Source: Bacilli bacterium
GTDB lineage: Bacteria; Bacillota_I; Bacilli_A; RF39; UBA660
Assembly (NCBI GenBank): GCA_017397685.1
Contig: JAFQID010000017.1
Coordinates: forward strand, 1-35,319
Reading direction: 5' to 3'
DNA length: 35,319 bases
The position numbers and the translations under genes were made by a program. The notes under the pieces are model-generated. The model was given only the letters and a program-made list of their open reading frames with translations. It searched no databases and was not told the DNA's origin. Shown piece by piece: positions 13,985 through 22,578 of this stretch; within the stretch, counting starts at the first letter, position 1; every line of letters begins with the position of its first letter.

Positions 13985-15104
13985 TTTTTATAATAGCATT
14001 GAAAATCCTATTAATGATAATAAAGTTATTTCTGAAATCATTAGAAAATTCGCTTTAAGCAAAGATAATGATGATTTTTATAGTTCACTTGAAAAAATAA
14101 GCGGTTATAAGGATAGTTCTTATACTTTTTGTCATCCTTATATGAATGAAGATTTTAATAAATTATTTGATTTACTTATGCAAGATGGTTATAGGGAGGA
14201 TCTTCGTAATCTTAGGAATGGAGATTATTGGGTTCATATACGTTCTTCTGGACCTCTCGGAAAAGATATCAATCATAGATTATATTTGAATGTTGATTAT
14301 CCTTTTATAGGGGAGCTACTTTATATGTTTGTATCTAAATGTCTTGATAAGGATGTGCCTTATTATTTTAAGTTTCCTTCTTTTAAATGTTCTAGGTCTG
14401 ATATTTTGGTTTTTTATACATCTGATGATTATATTCTTGATTTTATAAATATTCTTAAAGAAATTAGACAAGAAGTACCTCAAATTATGTCAAAAATAGA
14501 TGTTCCACCTATATTGTCAGGTAAAATTGATGGTTGGATTGGATATGGTGCTGAGCCTCATATGCTTCCTAATGGAGAACTCACTTCGTATAATTTGTTA
14601 AGATGTGAGTTAATAGAAAAGTCAATTTTAGATACTACTAATGATTGGATAAGAAATAATAAGAAATATAAAGTTGACTTTCTTAATGAAAAAGTTTCAA
14701 TTAAAACATATTTATCTGTTATGTTAACAAGAGAGATTGTTTCTGCATGCCTAGAACAATTCGATGGTAAGTTTTTATTAAATAATGAGCAAAAAGAAGA
14801 TGTTTATAATTTTGTTTTGTCTAATTTTGATAATTTTATTAATTTATCTGATTTTGAAACTTATTATAATTTTGATGAGTCTAATTCTATTGCGATTACT
14901 AGTGAGTTTTTTGTATCTGCAGTTAAGAAATTAATAAAATATTTGCCTAAATTAAATCCTAATTATGTTAGTGATGTAAAAAAACAAATCATTTATAATT
15001 GTCCTAGATTTGGTATTGATGAGAATAATTTTTGTTTTAATGATGACTCTAAAGAAATATTTGAACAAATTTCTTATCAAGAAAATACTGGTCGTACTTT
15101 ATAG
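13971..15104 (+). CDS. HopA1-like protein, 377 aa
   Basis: The central part (about 90-225) resembles the HopA1 family, named for a type III effector and also found in lanthipeptide clusters (LxmX-type) and many non-pathogens. The resembling features are YWVHIRSSGPLGKDINHRLY, then LNVDYPF, then PYYFKFPSFKCSRSDILVFY, then a P-x-L-x-G-x-x-x-GW-x-x-YG stretch and SYNLLRCELIEKSI. The K-x(6,8)-R-x-D-x-x-V-x-Y pattern is the clearest hallmark. No secretion signal, type III system or RiPP precursor is visible nearby. The start is placed at the ATG with GGTGAT at best spacing; 13959 and 13968 are alternatives. A bidirectional terminator follows. Function unknown. Confidence 0.5.
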   Translation: MELIDFYNSIENPINDNKVISEIIRKFALSKDNDDFYSSLEKISGYKDSSYTFCHPYMNEDFNKLFDLLMQDGYREDLRNLRNGDYWVHIRSSGPLGKDINHRLYLNVDYPFIGELLYMFVSKCLDKDVPYYFKFPSFKCSRSDILVFYTSDDYILDFINILKEIRQEVPQIMSKIDVPPILSGKIDGWIGYGAEPHMLPNGELTSYNLLRCELIEKSILDTTNDWIRNNKKYKVDFLNEKVSIKTYLSVMLTREIVSACLEQFDGKFLLNNEQKEDVYNFVLSNFDNFINLSDFETYYNFDESNSIAITSEFFVSAVKKLIKYLPKLNPNYVSDVKKQIIYNCPRFGIDENNFCFNDDSKEIFEQISYQENTGRTL

Positions 15105-15111
15105 CATAAAT

Positions 15112-15143
15112 TAAAAAGCATTAGATTTTAATCTAGTGCTTTT
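15112..15143. terminator. bidirectional terminator between convergent genes
   Basis: AAAAGCA-TAGATT pairs with AATCTA-TGCTTTT, with A and T runs at either side. It serves the HopA1-like operon on the plus strand and the ABC/FtsX gene on the minus strand. Confidence 0.75.
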
Positions 15144-17706
15144 ATTCTGTTCTAAGTGCGATAACAGGATCTTTTTTACTTGCCATTTTAGCTGGTATTA
15201 ATCCTGCGATTAATGTTAGTACAACTGATATTATTATAAGTATTATTGCTCCTATGCTTGGAAGTTTTGATATAGATGATATGCTTGTTATATTTTTTAT
15301 TACTATGTTAATTGGTATATTTAATAATATTGTTACTGTTATACCTAGTATTCCAGCGAATAAACCTTCTATAAATGTTTCTGCATTGAATACTCTAGAT
15401 ATATCTTTTTTACTAGCACCTATTGAACGAAGTATTCCTATTTCTTTTGTTCTTTCTATTACTGATATGTATGTAATAATCGCTATCATTATTGATGAAA
15501 CTATTAGTGATATACTTACAAATGCCATTAAGATATAGCTAATTGCATTTATTATTGTTGTTACTGAATCCATCATTATACCAACTAGGTCTGTATATGT
15601 TATTTTGTCTTCTTCTTTTTTGGAATCATTGTATTTAGAAATAATGTTTGTTATTTCTTCTTTTGATTCAAAGTCTTTTGGATAAAGTTCTATAGAGAAT
15701 GGATCGTTTAAATCAACTATTCCTAATTTTAATAAATTACTTTCATAAGTAGCATTTGCATTTTTTGTTAATTCTGCGATAGCCTCTGCTCTTTCTATGT
15801 CAGATAAACTTTGTAAATATTGTTGTTGTTCAAGTGGAAGAGATGAAATATCAAACTCTTCATTATTCATAAACTTTCTTCCTGTAAATACGTTAGTTTC
15901 TGGTTTTTGTTTTTGTTCTTTTGCAATAGCACTATCATTGATTTCATTTATTACATATTCTGTTAAATCTTTAGTATATCCTATTACCCCTGAAGTAGTT
16001 ATAGATGAATCTTCATTTATTTTAAGTATTCCTACTACTTTTAAATCATTAGTGTTTTTTAGAGTTTTTTTCATAAATGTTTTATTATTAGATTTATCTA
16101 TCCATATACCATTTTCTTTTTCATAATAGTCTGTATTTAGGAGCATTTTAAACTTTAATCCTACGATTTGATTATAGTCATATGTTATTATTTCTTTTTC
16201 TTCTAACTTCTCACCATTCATTATTTTGTTCATTGAATCTTTTAATTCTTTTTGATCTAAAAGACCTAATGTGTAGAGTGCATAATCACTTATTCTTTGG
16301 TTTTTATCTACTACTAAGACTAGTTCATTATATTTTTCTGGGTACTTTCCATATAGAAGATCGTACTGTGATTTAAGTAAATCTTTATTATTTGTTAATT
16401 CTACAAATGAGTTTACTTCTGACATACCTGCCATATTTTGCATGCCAAGTGATGTAGTTTCACCTAGACCCAGGTTATCAAATACTGTGCTTGGGTTTAC
16501 TTTTGTTATTTCTTTTTGATAATCATGTTTATATATATTTAAGTTTAGGTTATATTTATATTTTATATCACTTAGGTAATTTTTTATGTTTGTTTCATTA
16601 CTTTCTATATATTTTTTAAAATCTTTAAGATTATTGGTTTTTTGATCTGTTGCGAGTGATGAAAGCATGTCTGTCATTATGTTATTTGAGTATATTTTGT
16701 TTCCTGGATTTTCTATTTCTTTATTTGATTCCATTAGTGTGGTCATTAAAGATGCATTATCAAGTGATACTTTATCTAATGTTAATGGATAAGATGAAAG
16801 TGTATCTTCTTCTACTCTTTTTATATAGCTATTTAGACCATTTGATAGAGATAGTATTAATGCTATTCCTATTATTCCTATACTTCCTGCGAATGCGGTT
16901 AAAATAGTTCTACCTTTTTTTGTCATTAGGTTATTTAATGATAATGACAAGGCAGTTTTTAAACTCATTGTTGTTTTTTTAGATTTTTTTTGTTCTATTT
17001 CTAATGATTCTTTTGTATTTTTATCTCCATTATATGGATTTGTGTCATCTATTATTACACCATCTTTTAGTCTTATTATTCTATTTGAGTATTCATTTGC
17101 TAGTTCAGGGTTATGTGTTACCATTATTACTAGTTTTTCTTTTGCGACTTTACTTAGTAAATCCATGATTTGAATACTTGTTTCTGAGTCAAGGGCGCCA
17201 GTTGGTTCATCTGCCAAGAGGATATCCGGATCGTTTACAAGTGCTCTTGCGATTGCAACTCTTTGCATTTGTCCACCTGATAGTTGATTAGGTAATTTAT
17301 ATATGTGATCTTCTAGACCTACTTCAATAAGTGCATTTTTTGCTCTAAAAAATCTTTCTGTCTTAGATACTCCTGATAAAGTTAGTGCTAGCTCTACATT
17401 TTTTAGAATTGTTTGGTGCGATATAAGGTTGTAGTTTTGAAATATAAAACCTACTCTATGGTTTCTATATGAGTCCCAGTTTGCGTCAGTATATTGTTTT
17501 GTACTTACTTCATTTATTATTAGGTCTCCACTATCATATCTATCAAGTCCTCCTATTATGTTTAGAAGAGTTGTTTTTCCACTTCCAGATTGACCTAATA
17601 TACATGCAAATTCATTCTCTCTAAAGTTTACTGATACGTTATTTAAAGCTGTTTGACTAAAATTATCTGTTTTATAAGTTTTTGTTATTCCTTTAATTTC
17701 TAACAT
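15142..17706 (-). CDS. fused ABC ATPase / FtsX-type permease (MacB-like), 854 aa
   Basis: The ATPase domain spans about 1-225, with Walker A GQSGSGKT (38-45), signature LSGGQ (142-146) and Walker B ILLADEP (162-168). A first membrane segment lies near 270-292. A large extracytoplasmic domain of about 400 residues (about 295-700) follows, then three C-terminal membrane segments with the FtsX motif VIERTKEIGILRSIGASKKD and an ending DPVIALRTE. This is the architecture of MacB/LolD-E-like mechanotransmission transporters, which act on substrates outside the membrane. AAGGAG precedes the ATG. The gene stands alone. Substrate unknown; antimicrobial peptide resistance or peptide export are typical roles. 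Confidence 0.9.
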   Translation of the reverse strand: MLEIKGITKTYKTDNFSQTALNNVSVNFRENEFACILGQSGSGKTTLLNIIGGLDRYDSGDLIINEVSTKQYTDANWDSYRNHRVGFIFQNYNLISHQTILKNVELALTLSGVSKTERFFRAKNALIEVGLEDHIYKLPNQLSGGQMQRVAIARALVNDPDILLADEPTGALDSETSIQIMDLLSKVAKEKLVIMVTHNPELANEYSNRIIRLKDGVIIDDTNPYNGDKNTKESLEIEQKKSKKTTMSLKTALSLSLNNLMTKKGRTILTAFAGSIGIIGIALILSLSNGLNSYIKRVEEDTLSSYPLTLDKVSLDNASLMTTLMESNKEIENPGNKIYSNNIMTDMLSSLATDQKTNNLKDFKKYIESNETNIKNYLSDIKYKYNLNLNIYKHDYQKEITKVNPSTVFDNLGLGETTSLGMQNMAGMSEVNSFVELTNNKDLLKSQYDLLYGKYPEKYNELVLVVDKNQRISDYALYTLGLLDQKELKDSMNKIMNGEKLEEKEIITYDYNQIVGLKFKMLLNTDYYEKENGIWIDKSNNKTFMKKTLKNTNDLKVVGILKINEDSSITTSGVIGYTKDLTEYVINEINDSAIAKEQKQKPETNVFTGRKFMNNEEFDISSLPLEQQQYLQSLSDIERAEAIAELTKNANATYESNLLKLGIVDLNDPFSIELYPKDFESKEEITNIISKYNDSKKEEDKITYTDLVGIMMDSVTTIINAISYILMAFVSISLIVSSIMIAIITYISVIERTKEIGILRSIGASKKDISRVFNAETFIEGLFAGILGITVTILLNIPINIVIKNITSISSISKLPSIGAIILIIISVVLTLIAGLIPAKMASKKDPVIALRTE

Positions 17707-17897
17707 ATTTTTCTCCTTTATACTTTATAATAATATTTATTTTCTTATATATTATAACACTTATAATATTATATATAAATATTTATTTATATATAATTAT
17801 AAAACTTTTATGTGAAATAGATGTGATATTTCTATTTAAACTTTAATCACAACTTTTATTTTTTATCATTTAATATTATAAAAGGTTGGTGTTAATT
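17707..17897. promoter_or_regulatory. divergent AT-rich promoter region between the ABC/FtsX gene and gerQ
   Basis: The spacer is nearly pure A/T from about 17745 to 17805, with overlapping TATAAT-like words on both strands. It must hold the promoters of two divergent genes. I cannot assign a sigma factor with confidence; CATTTAAT around 17868-17875 vaguely resembles a sporulation sigma-E -10 box. Confidence 0.35.
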
Positions 17898-18233
17898 ATG
17901 AATGGAAGTTATTATCAAAATCCTGTTTTTATAAATGATTTTGAAAGAGAGAATGGAGATGAGGATTCAGTTATTACTACTGGAGTAACTTATCCAATGG
18001 AGCAAAGTTATATTGAAAATATACTTAGGCGTAATAAAGGAAAAAAAGTAAGAGCTCATGTTTCGTTTTCTGATAGTATTGAATGGAGAGATAGAGTTTT
18101 TAGTGGATTTATTGAGGAAGCAGGACGTGACAATTTAATTATAAGTGATCCAGAAACTGGTAAGTGGTATTTAATTTTAATGATTTATTTGGACTTTGTT
18201 GAGTTTGATGAAAAAATTATTTATGGAAAGTAG
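17898..18233 (+). CDS. gerQ: spore coat protein GerQ, 111 aa
   Basis: The C-terminal 75 residues match GerQ closely. Diagnostic segments are YIENILRRNKGKKVRAHVSF, then EWRDRVFSGFIEEAGRDNLI, then SDPETGKWYLILMIYLDFV and FDEKI. In Bacillus subtilis GerQ is crosslinked into the spore coat by transglutaminase and is required for localisation of the cortex hydrolase CwlJ. The N-terminus here (about 1-35) is short and lacks the long Gln-rich tract of the Bacillus protein. ATG 17898 is chosen; earlier in-frame TTG and GTG codons overlap the ribosome binding region. The gene marks the organism as a probable endospore former. Confidence 0.88.
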   Translation: MNGSYYQNPVFINDFERENGDEDSVITTGVTYPMEQSYIENILRRNKGKKVRAHVSFSDSIEWRDRVFSGFIEEAGRDNLIISDPETGKWYLILMIYLDFVEFDEKIIYGK

Positions 18234-18250
18234 TATTTAATATTATTTTT

Positions 18251-18259
18251 TGTTATAAT
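18251..18259 (+). promoter_or_regulatory. extended -10 promoter of the LemA-like gene
   Basis: TGTTATAAT lies so close to the ATG at 18265 that this ATG would be at or near the transcript start. This favours the TTG at 18277 as the translation start. Confidence 0.45.
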
Positions 18260-18276
18260 TATTTATGGTGATAATT

Positions 18277-18825
18277 TTGGAAACTATAGATATAATAATT
18301 ATAATTTTGTTTTCTTTACTTTTATGTGCTTTTATTGGTTTTATCATATTTAAAAGTTTTTGTTATAAAATCTCTAGAGTGCAATTTAAAATAGATGATG
18401 CGAATAATTCTATTAATGATAAGTTAATTATTAAGTATAATTTGATTAAAGAAATGATTGATTTTTGTAATAAAAAGTTAAATATTGAAAGCAAAACTTT
18501 TAATAGTGTTAAGAAAATTAAAGATAATTCTATTAAGATGAATGATGATAAGTTGTTAAATAATGTTTATAGTGAAATTGTTAATATTATTGATGATAAT
18601 AATAAAAAAGAAATAGGCGAATTAAACAATTTAATAAAAAAATACGAAGAAAACGAACTTCATATTATATCTCTTAGAACTTATTATAATAAAAATGTTA
18701 TTATGTATAATAGTTTATTTAGAAATTTTCCCTTTTCTGTTATTCAAAAGGTTAAGGGGTATAAAATATATTTACTTTTTGAAGGAGAAGAACTCTCTTT
18801 TGACGATGATTTTATTGAAGTGTGA
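18277..18825 (+). CDS. divergent LemA-family membrane protein, 182 aa
   Basis: A single N-terminal membrane segment lies at about 4-27. A long helical cytoplasmic or exposed domain follows. The C-terminal part has YNSLFRNFPFSVIQKVKGYK, which corresponds to the conserved LemA ending YN-x-x-I-x-x-FP-x-x-x-x-A-x-x-x-G(F/Y). The usual RR-D-L-I-P-N-L-V motif after the membrane segment is replaced by a diverged LIIKYNLIKEMIDF. The function of LemA proteins is not settled. The start is probably TTG 18277 with GGTGA five bases upstream; ATG 18265 would add four residues. Its end overlaps ung, convergent, by 14 bases. Confidence 0.7.
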   Translation: METIDIIIIILFSLLLCAFIGFIIFKSFCYKISRVQFKIDDANNSINDKLIIKYNLIKEMIDFCNKKLNIESKTFNSVKKIKDNSIKMNDDKLLNNVYSEIVNIIDDNNKKEIGELNNLIKKYEENELHIISLRTYYNKNVIMYNSLFRNFPFSVIQKVKGYKIYLLFEGEELSFDDDFIEV

Positions 18826-19474
18826 AATCCACTTCTTTTATATTGTTTTGTTTTAAAAAGTTATTTGCTTTTGAAAAAGGTTTGCTTCCAAAAAAGCCTC
18901 TGGATGCTGATAGTGGTGATGGATGAGGAGACTGTATTATTAGATGCTTTTTATTAGTTATAAACTCTTTTTTACTTCTAGCATGACTTCCCCAAAGTAT
19001 AAATACTATTGGTTGTTTTTTTGCATTCAATAGTTTTATAATGTAGTCTGTCAATTGCTGCCATCCTAAGTTTTGATGTGATAGTGGGGTGTCTTTCTTA
19101 ACTGTTAGAATGCTGTTTAAAAGTAGTACGCCTTCTTTTGCCCACTTTGATAAGTCTCCGTGTTTTGGCGCTATTATTCCTAAATCGTTATATAGTTCTT
19201 GAAATATGTTCTTTAAACTTGGTGGTATTTTTATGCCTTTTTGAACACTAAAAGATAAACCATGAGCTTCACCATCTCCATGGTATGGGTCTTGTCCTAT
19301 AATTACTACTTTTACATTTTTATATGGGGTCATTTTTAGTGCATTAAAGATGTTTTCGTATTTTGGATAACATATGCTATCTTGATATTCATTTTTTACT
19401 TTTTTCATGAATGTTTTAAATCCTTCTTTATTATATACATCTTTTAATAATATATCCCAATCATTTCCAATCAC
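18812..19474 (-). CDS. ung: uracil-DNA glycosylase, 220 aa
   Basis: Family 1 UDG removes uracil from DNA as the first step of base excision repair. Motifs are complete: GQDPYHG at about 60-66 (catalytic Asp), LLLNSILTV near 117-125, and HPSPLSA near 184-190 (catalytic His and the intercalation loop). Length is normal. GTG 19474 is the likely start, giving the usual N-terminus MIGNDWD, since AGGTGA lies five bases upstream; GTG 19483 would add three residues. It overlaps the AGCS symporter gene by 14 bases and is the last gene of the rplI-dnaB operon. It is convergent with the LemA-like gene. Confidence 0.95.
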   Translation of the reverse strand: MIGNDWDILLKDVYNKEGFKTFMKKVKNEYQDSICYPKYENIFNALKMTPYKNVKVVIIGQDPYHGDGEAHGLSFSVQKGIKIPPSLKNIFQELYNDLGIIAPKHGDLSKWAKEGVLLLNSILTVKKDTPLSHQNLGWQQLTDYIIKLLNAKKQPIVFILWGSHARSKKEFITNKKHLIIQSPHPSPLSASRGFFGSKPFSKANNFLKQNNIKEVDFTLQ

Positions 19475-20660
19475 TTTTATCACCTAGTCTTATTATACTA
19501 TAAATATTTATTATTATCATTATATACATGAATGAATCAATTATTTTCCAAAGTAAAGAAGTATTTATAAATATTCCACCCAATGTAAAGGTTATAAATA
19601 ATAATTTAAATATATGTAATATTAGTTTTTTATTTGTCAAATGTTCGAGATTACTTTTACCGATGTAGTATCCGCTTAGTATTGTTGTTGTACCAAATAG
19701 TATAAATATTATAATTAATATATAAACTCCTATATTTCCTATAAGGCTATTAAAAACGTTTATTATTAATTCCAAATAATTACTTGTTATATCATATTTA
19801 TATAGGTATATTGAAATCATTAATGTTATTAACAATCCAATTATAAATGTTATTATATATGTGCCTAATACTTGAATATTTATTGCTGTTTTTTTATCAT
19901 TTCTGTCTATTGATGCAGATAGAGAGGTTGTTCCGATTAATGTTTCATTCATAAATATGCTTCTTTTTATACCTATTATTGCTCCTGCAAAAAAAGATTT
20001 TAAGCTTGTTATATTACTAAATAATAATTTAAGTGATGGCAAAAGTATCTTTATATTTTTTGTTATAGCTAATAAAGCGATTATTATAAATAAAATGCAC
20101 ATGAATGGTACTATTTTATTCATTGTATTTAATAGTTCCTTTATGTTTAGTGATAGTGTTATTGATAATATAATTATAAATATTACAAATATGATATTTT
20201 TGTTTATATTCATAGTTAGTTCTATTGAATGTGCAATTGTATTTGATTGAACCATTTGAAATAGAAATGAATATATTATTAAAAGAAGTAATAAGGATAT
20301 TATTGCTAGTCTTTTTTTATTAAGACCATTTTTTAATATATAATAACTTCCTCCAATATGTCCATCTTTTGTTTTTTCTCTGTATTTTATTCCTAAGTAT
20401 GATTCTGCGTAAATTAATGATGATGTTAGTATAGAAAATATAAACATCCATATTACACCAGATGGACCTCCTATTATTATAGATGCGGTTGTACCTATGA
20501 TTGAACCTACGCCTATTTTTGTTCCAAGGGAAAGAAATAGTGCTGTTTTGTCTTTTAAAAGTGTTTTTAGCATTTTTATTATTTTGAAGTTTTTAAAATT
20601 TATTTTAATTGTTAATAAAATGCTAGTTATTAACATTAAAAATGATAAAAATATCCACAT
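19461..20660 (-). CDS. alanine/glycine:cation symporter (AGCS) family protein, 399 aa
   Basis: It is an integral membrane protein with about ten segments. The family pattern is clear: GTKIGVGSIIGTTASIIIGG, then PSGVIWMFIF, then AESYLGIKYREK, then the loop GGSYYI. KRSIFMNETLIGTTSLSASI stands for the usual RGLFSNEAGMGS-type motif, here diverged. The protein is shorter than typical members (about 450-480 residues). It probably imports alanine or glycine with sodium. The start codon lies inside a terminator-like hairpin that follows rlmH, and there is no clear ribosome binding site, so expression may be low or regulated. Confidence 0.75.
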   Translation of the reverse strand: MWIFLSFLMLITSILLTIKINFKNFKIIKMLKTLLKDKTALFLSLGTKIGVGSIIGTTASIIIGGPSGVIWMFIFSILTSSLIYAESYLGIKYREKTKDGHIGGSYYILKNGLNKKRLAIISLLLLLIIYSFLFQMVQSNTIAHSIELTMNINKNIIFVIFIIILSITLSLNIKELLNTMNKIVPFMCILFIIIALLAITKNIKILLPSLKLLFSNITSLKSFFAGAIIGIKRSIFMNETLIGTTSLSASIDRNDKKTAINIQVLGTYIITFIIGLLITLMISIYLYKYDITSNYLELIINVFNSLIGNIGVYILIIIFILFGTTTILSGYYIGKSNLEHLTNKKLILHIFKLLFITFTLGGIFINTSLLWKIIDSFMYIMIIINIYSIIRLGDKSDWK

Positions 20661-20684
20661 ATTTAATGATATGTAGATATTTTT
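20647..20684 (-). terminator. terminator-like hairpin overlapping the symporter start
   Basis: On the minus strand AAAAATATC-ACATAT pairs with ATATGT-GATATTTTT (one mismatch) with a six-base loop. It lies just after rlmH and is followed by a T-rich tract. The symporter's ATG (20660) is in the 3' arm. It may end most rlmH transcripts, or hide the start codon. Confidence 0.6.
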
Positions 20685-20693
20685 TAATAATGT

Positions 20694-21131
20694 TTATTTA
20701 TGATATGTTTCATTTGAAAGAATTTTGAAACTTCTGTATATTTGTTCTAGTAATATTCCTCTAAATAGACCATGTGGGAATGTTAAGTGTGAAAATGATA
20801 TTTTTTTATTACATTTATTTTTTATTTCATCTGCTATTCCATCGGAACCACCTATTATAAATGTTATCGCCTTATAAGCTTGTGTGAACTTTTGCTCTAT
20901 TAGGTGCGAAAGGTCAGTTGATGATAACATTTCTCCCTTAATATCTAAACAAATATTATACTCTTTTTCATTTAATATGTTATTTATTTCTTTTGATTCA
21001 TTTATTATGTTCGAATCTTTTATTTCTATTATTTCAATTTTATGATATTTTGATATTCTATATTTATAATCATTTATTAAGTTATTTAGATATTCTTCTT
21101 TTATTTTTCCTACGCAAATTATTTTTATCAT
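20694..21131 (-). CDS. rlmH: 23S rRNA pseudouridine-1915 N3-methyltransferase RlmH, 145 aa
   Basis: RlmH is a SPOUT methyltransferase that methylates the pseudouridine at 1915 of 23S rRNA in the assembled 70S ribosome. The N-terminus MIKIICVGKIKEEY, the SAM-binding knot FIIGGSDGI and the ending SFSHLTFPHGLFRGILLEQI ... YHK are all typical, and the length is close to the usual 155-159. The ATG starts one base after the stop of the M23 peptidase gene, so the two are coupled. Confidence 0.95.
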   Translation of the reverse strand: MIKIICVGKIKEEYLNNLINDYKYRISKYHKIEIIEIKDSNIINESKEINNILNEKEYNICLDIKGEMLSSTDLSHLIEQKFTQAYKAITFIIGGSDGIADEIKNKCNKKISFSHLTFPHGLFRGILLEQIYRSFKILSNETYHK

Positions 21132-21132
21132 G

Positions 21133-22578
21133 TTATTGGTATAAAGTTAGAGCATTTACGTATTTACCATTTTTTATTAGTCCTAGGTGAAGATGTTTTC
21201 CAGTTGATGCACCTGTATTACCCATTATTCCTATTAACTGTCCTTTCTCTACTTTGTCTCCTACTTTTACTAATTGTTTTCTTAAGTGTAAGTATGTTGA
21301 TGTATAAGTATCATTATGCTTAATATAAATGTAATTACCTGATGAGCCATTATATCCTACGCTTGTTACTGTTCCACTTTGAATTGCATAAATGTTATCA
21401 CTTTTTGTTCCAGTTATGTCTGTTCCATTATGTAGTCTACTTTCTTTATATATTGGGTGTATTCTATATCCAAAATGTGATGATATTCTAAATGGTTTAC
21501 TTGTTGGCCATGCCCAGTATGTTGTATTACCATAGTAAACTACATTTTTAGCTCCTACAACCACTATTTTATCTATTGGCTCAGAGATTATTTCTTCATT
21601 AACTTGAGCGGTTGTTAAGATTACCCCATTCATTTCCTTTGTTGCATATGTTACTTTTGCTAGACCTTTTTTCCCTTCTTGTTTTGTATATGTTTTTGAT
21701 GCGTCTAGATTTTTATCATAAACTAATTTTGTATCATAACTAATGCTTAGATTTTCTGTTTCAAATGATTCGACTACTATGTTTGATACTGGATCAATAC
21801 CTGCGACAGTTACTTTTTGTCCAATTGCAAGAAGTGCGTTTTCTCCAGCTATTTCTGGGTTAGCTATTAGAAAGTCTGATACACCAAGTTCATTTTTATA
21901 AGCGATTGTTTCTATTGTATCTTCCGCCTTTACTTCATATTTATCTGTCAGATTAGTTGTTCCAAATAGGAAAAACATACTGAGGTCGTTTGCGTTTGTT
22001 ATTATATTTTCTTCTGTTGAAATATACGTCTTTTTAATAGTTACTTCTTTGTCAAAGTATATATCTGTTATTTCTTTTCCTTCCTCAGTTATATCTACTT
22101 CTTTACCTGATAAATAGTTGTTATATTCTTCTTCCGATATAAAAGCTAGTATTGTGTTTTTTATAGCTATATCTAAATCTTCTTTGTTTAGTATATAGAA
22201 TTTTTTATTTCCTTTATCTAGTTTTATTGATACTTCATATCCTTCTATTGTAAATGGTTCTATATCTTTTATTTCTTCGTAGATTTGTTTAGCAGATAAT
22301 GCTTTGTTTTTATATGTCATTACACTTTGAATCTCTAAACCTGATGGAGGATATACTTTGTCTACACCATATTTTTCTTTTATTTCTGTTTGTTCTTCGT
22401 CTATTAGATTATATAGTTCGTTAGAAGATGTTATTAATCCGATTTTTTTTCCACTAAGATAAACTTCATATAATTTGTTGGCGGTTTGACTAGCAATTTT
22501 AAATGTAAAACTAAGATATGTTATTAATCCGATCATTAATATGATAAAAAATAATGTTTTATAGTTTATTTTATTCAC
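21133..22578 (-). CDS. membrane-anchored M23 peptidase with LysM and G5 domains, 481 aa
   Basis: A single N-terminal membrane anchor lies at about 8-26. A mixed domain follows, then a LysM-like segment (about 215-265, with NPEIAGENALLAIGQKVTV), a G5 domain (about 270-345) and a C-terminal M23 domain (about 365-480). The zinc-binding motifs HNGTD and HLHLG are intact, as is the glycine-rich SHFGYRIHP, so it should be an active lytic endopeptidase cutting peptidoglycan cross-links outside the membrane. The arrangement resembles clostridial cell-wall or sporulation M23 proteins. It overlaps dnaB by eight bases upstream, within a replication and translation operon. Confidence 0.9.
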   Translation of the reverse strand: MNKINYKTLFFIILMIGLITYLSFTFKIASQTANKLYEVYLSGKKIGLITSSNELYNLIDEEQTEIKEKYGVDKVYPPSGLEIQSVMTYKNKALSAKQIYEEIKDIEPFTIEGYEVSIKLDKGNKKFYILNKEDLDIAIKNTILAFISEEEYNNYLSGKEVDITEEGKEITDIYFDKEVTIKKTYISTEENIITNANDLSMFFLFGTTNLTDKYEVKAEDTIETIAYKNELGVSDFLIANPEIAGENALLAIGQKVTVAGIDPVSNIVVESFETENLSISYDTKLVYDKNLDASKTYTKQEGKKGLAKVTYATKEMNGVILTTAQVNEEIISEPIDKIVVVGAKNVVYYGNTTYWAWPTSKPFRISSHFGYRIHPIYKESRLHNGTDITGTKSDNIYAIQSGTVTSVGYNGSSGNYIYIKHNDTYTSTYLHLRKQLVKVGDKVEKGQLIGIMGNTGASTGKHLHLGLIKNGKYVNALTLYQ

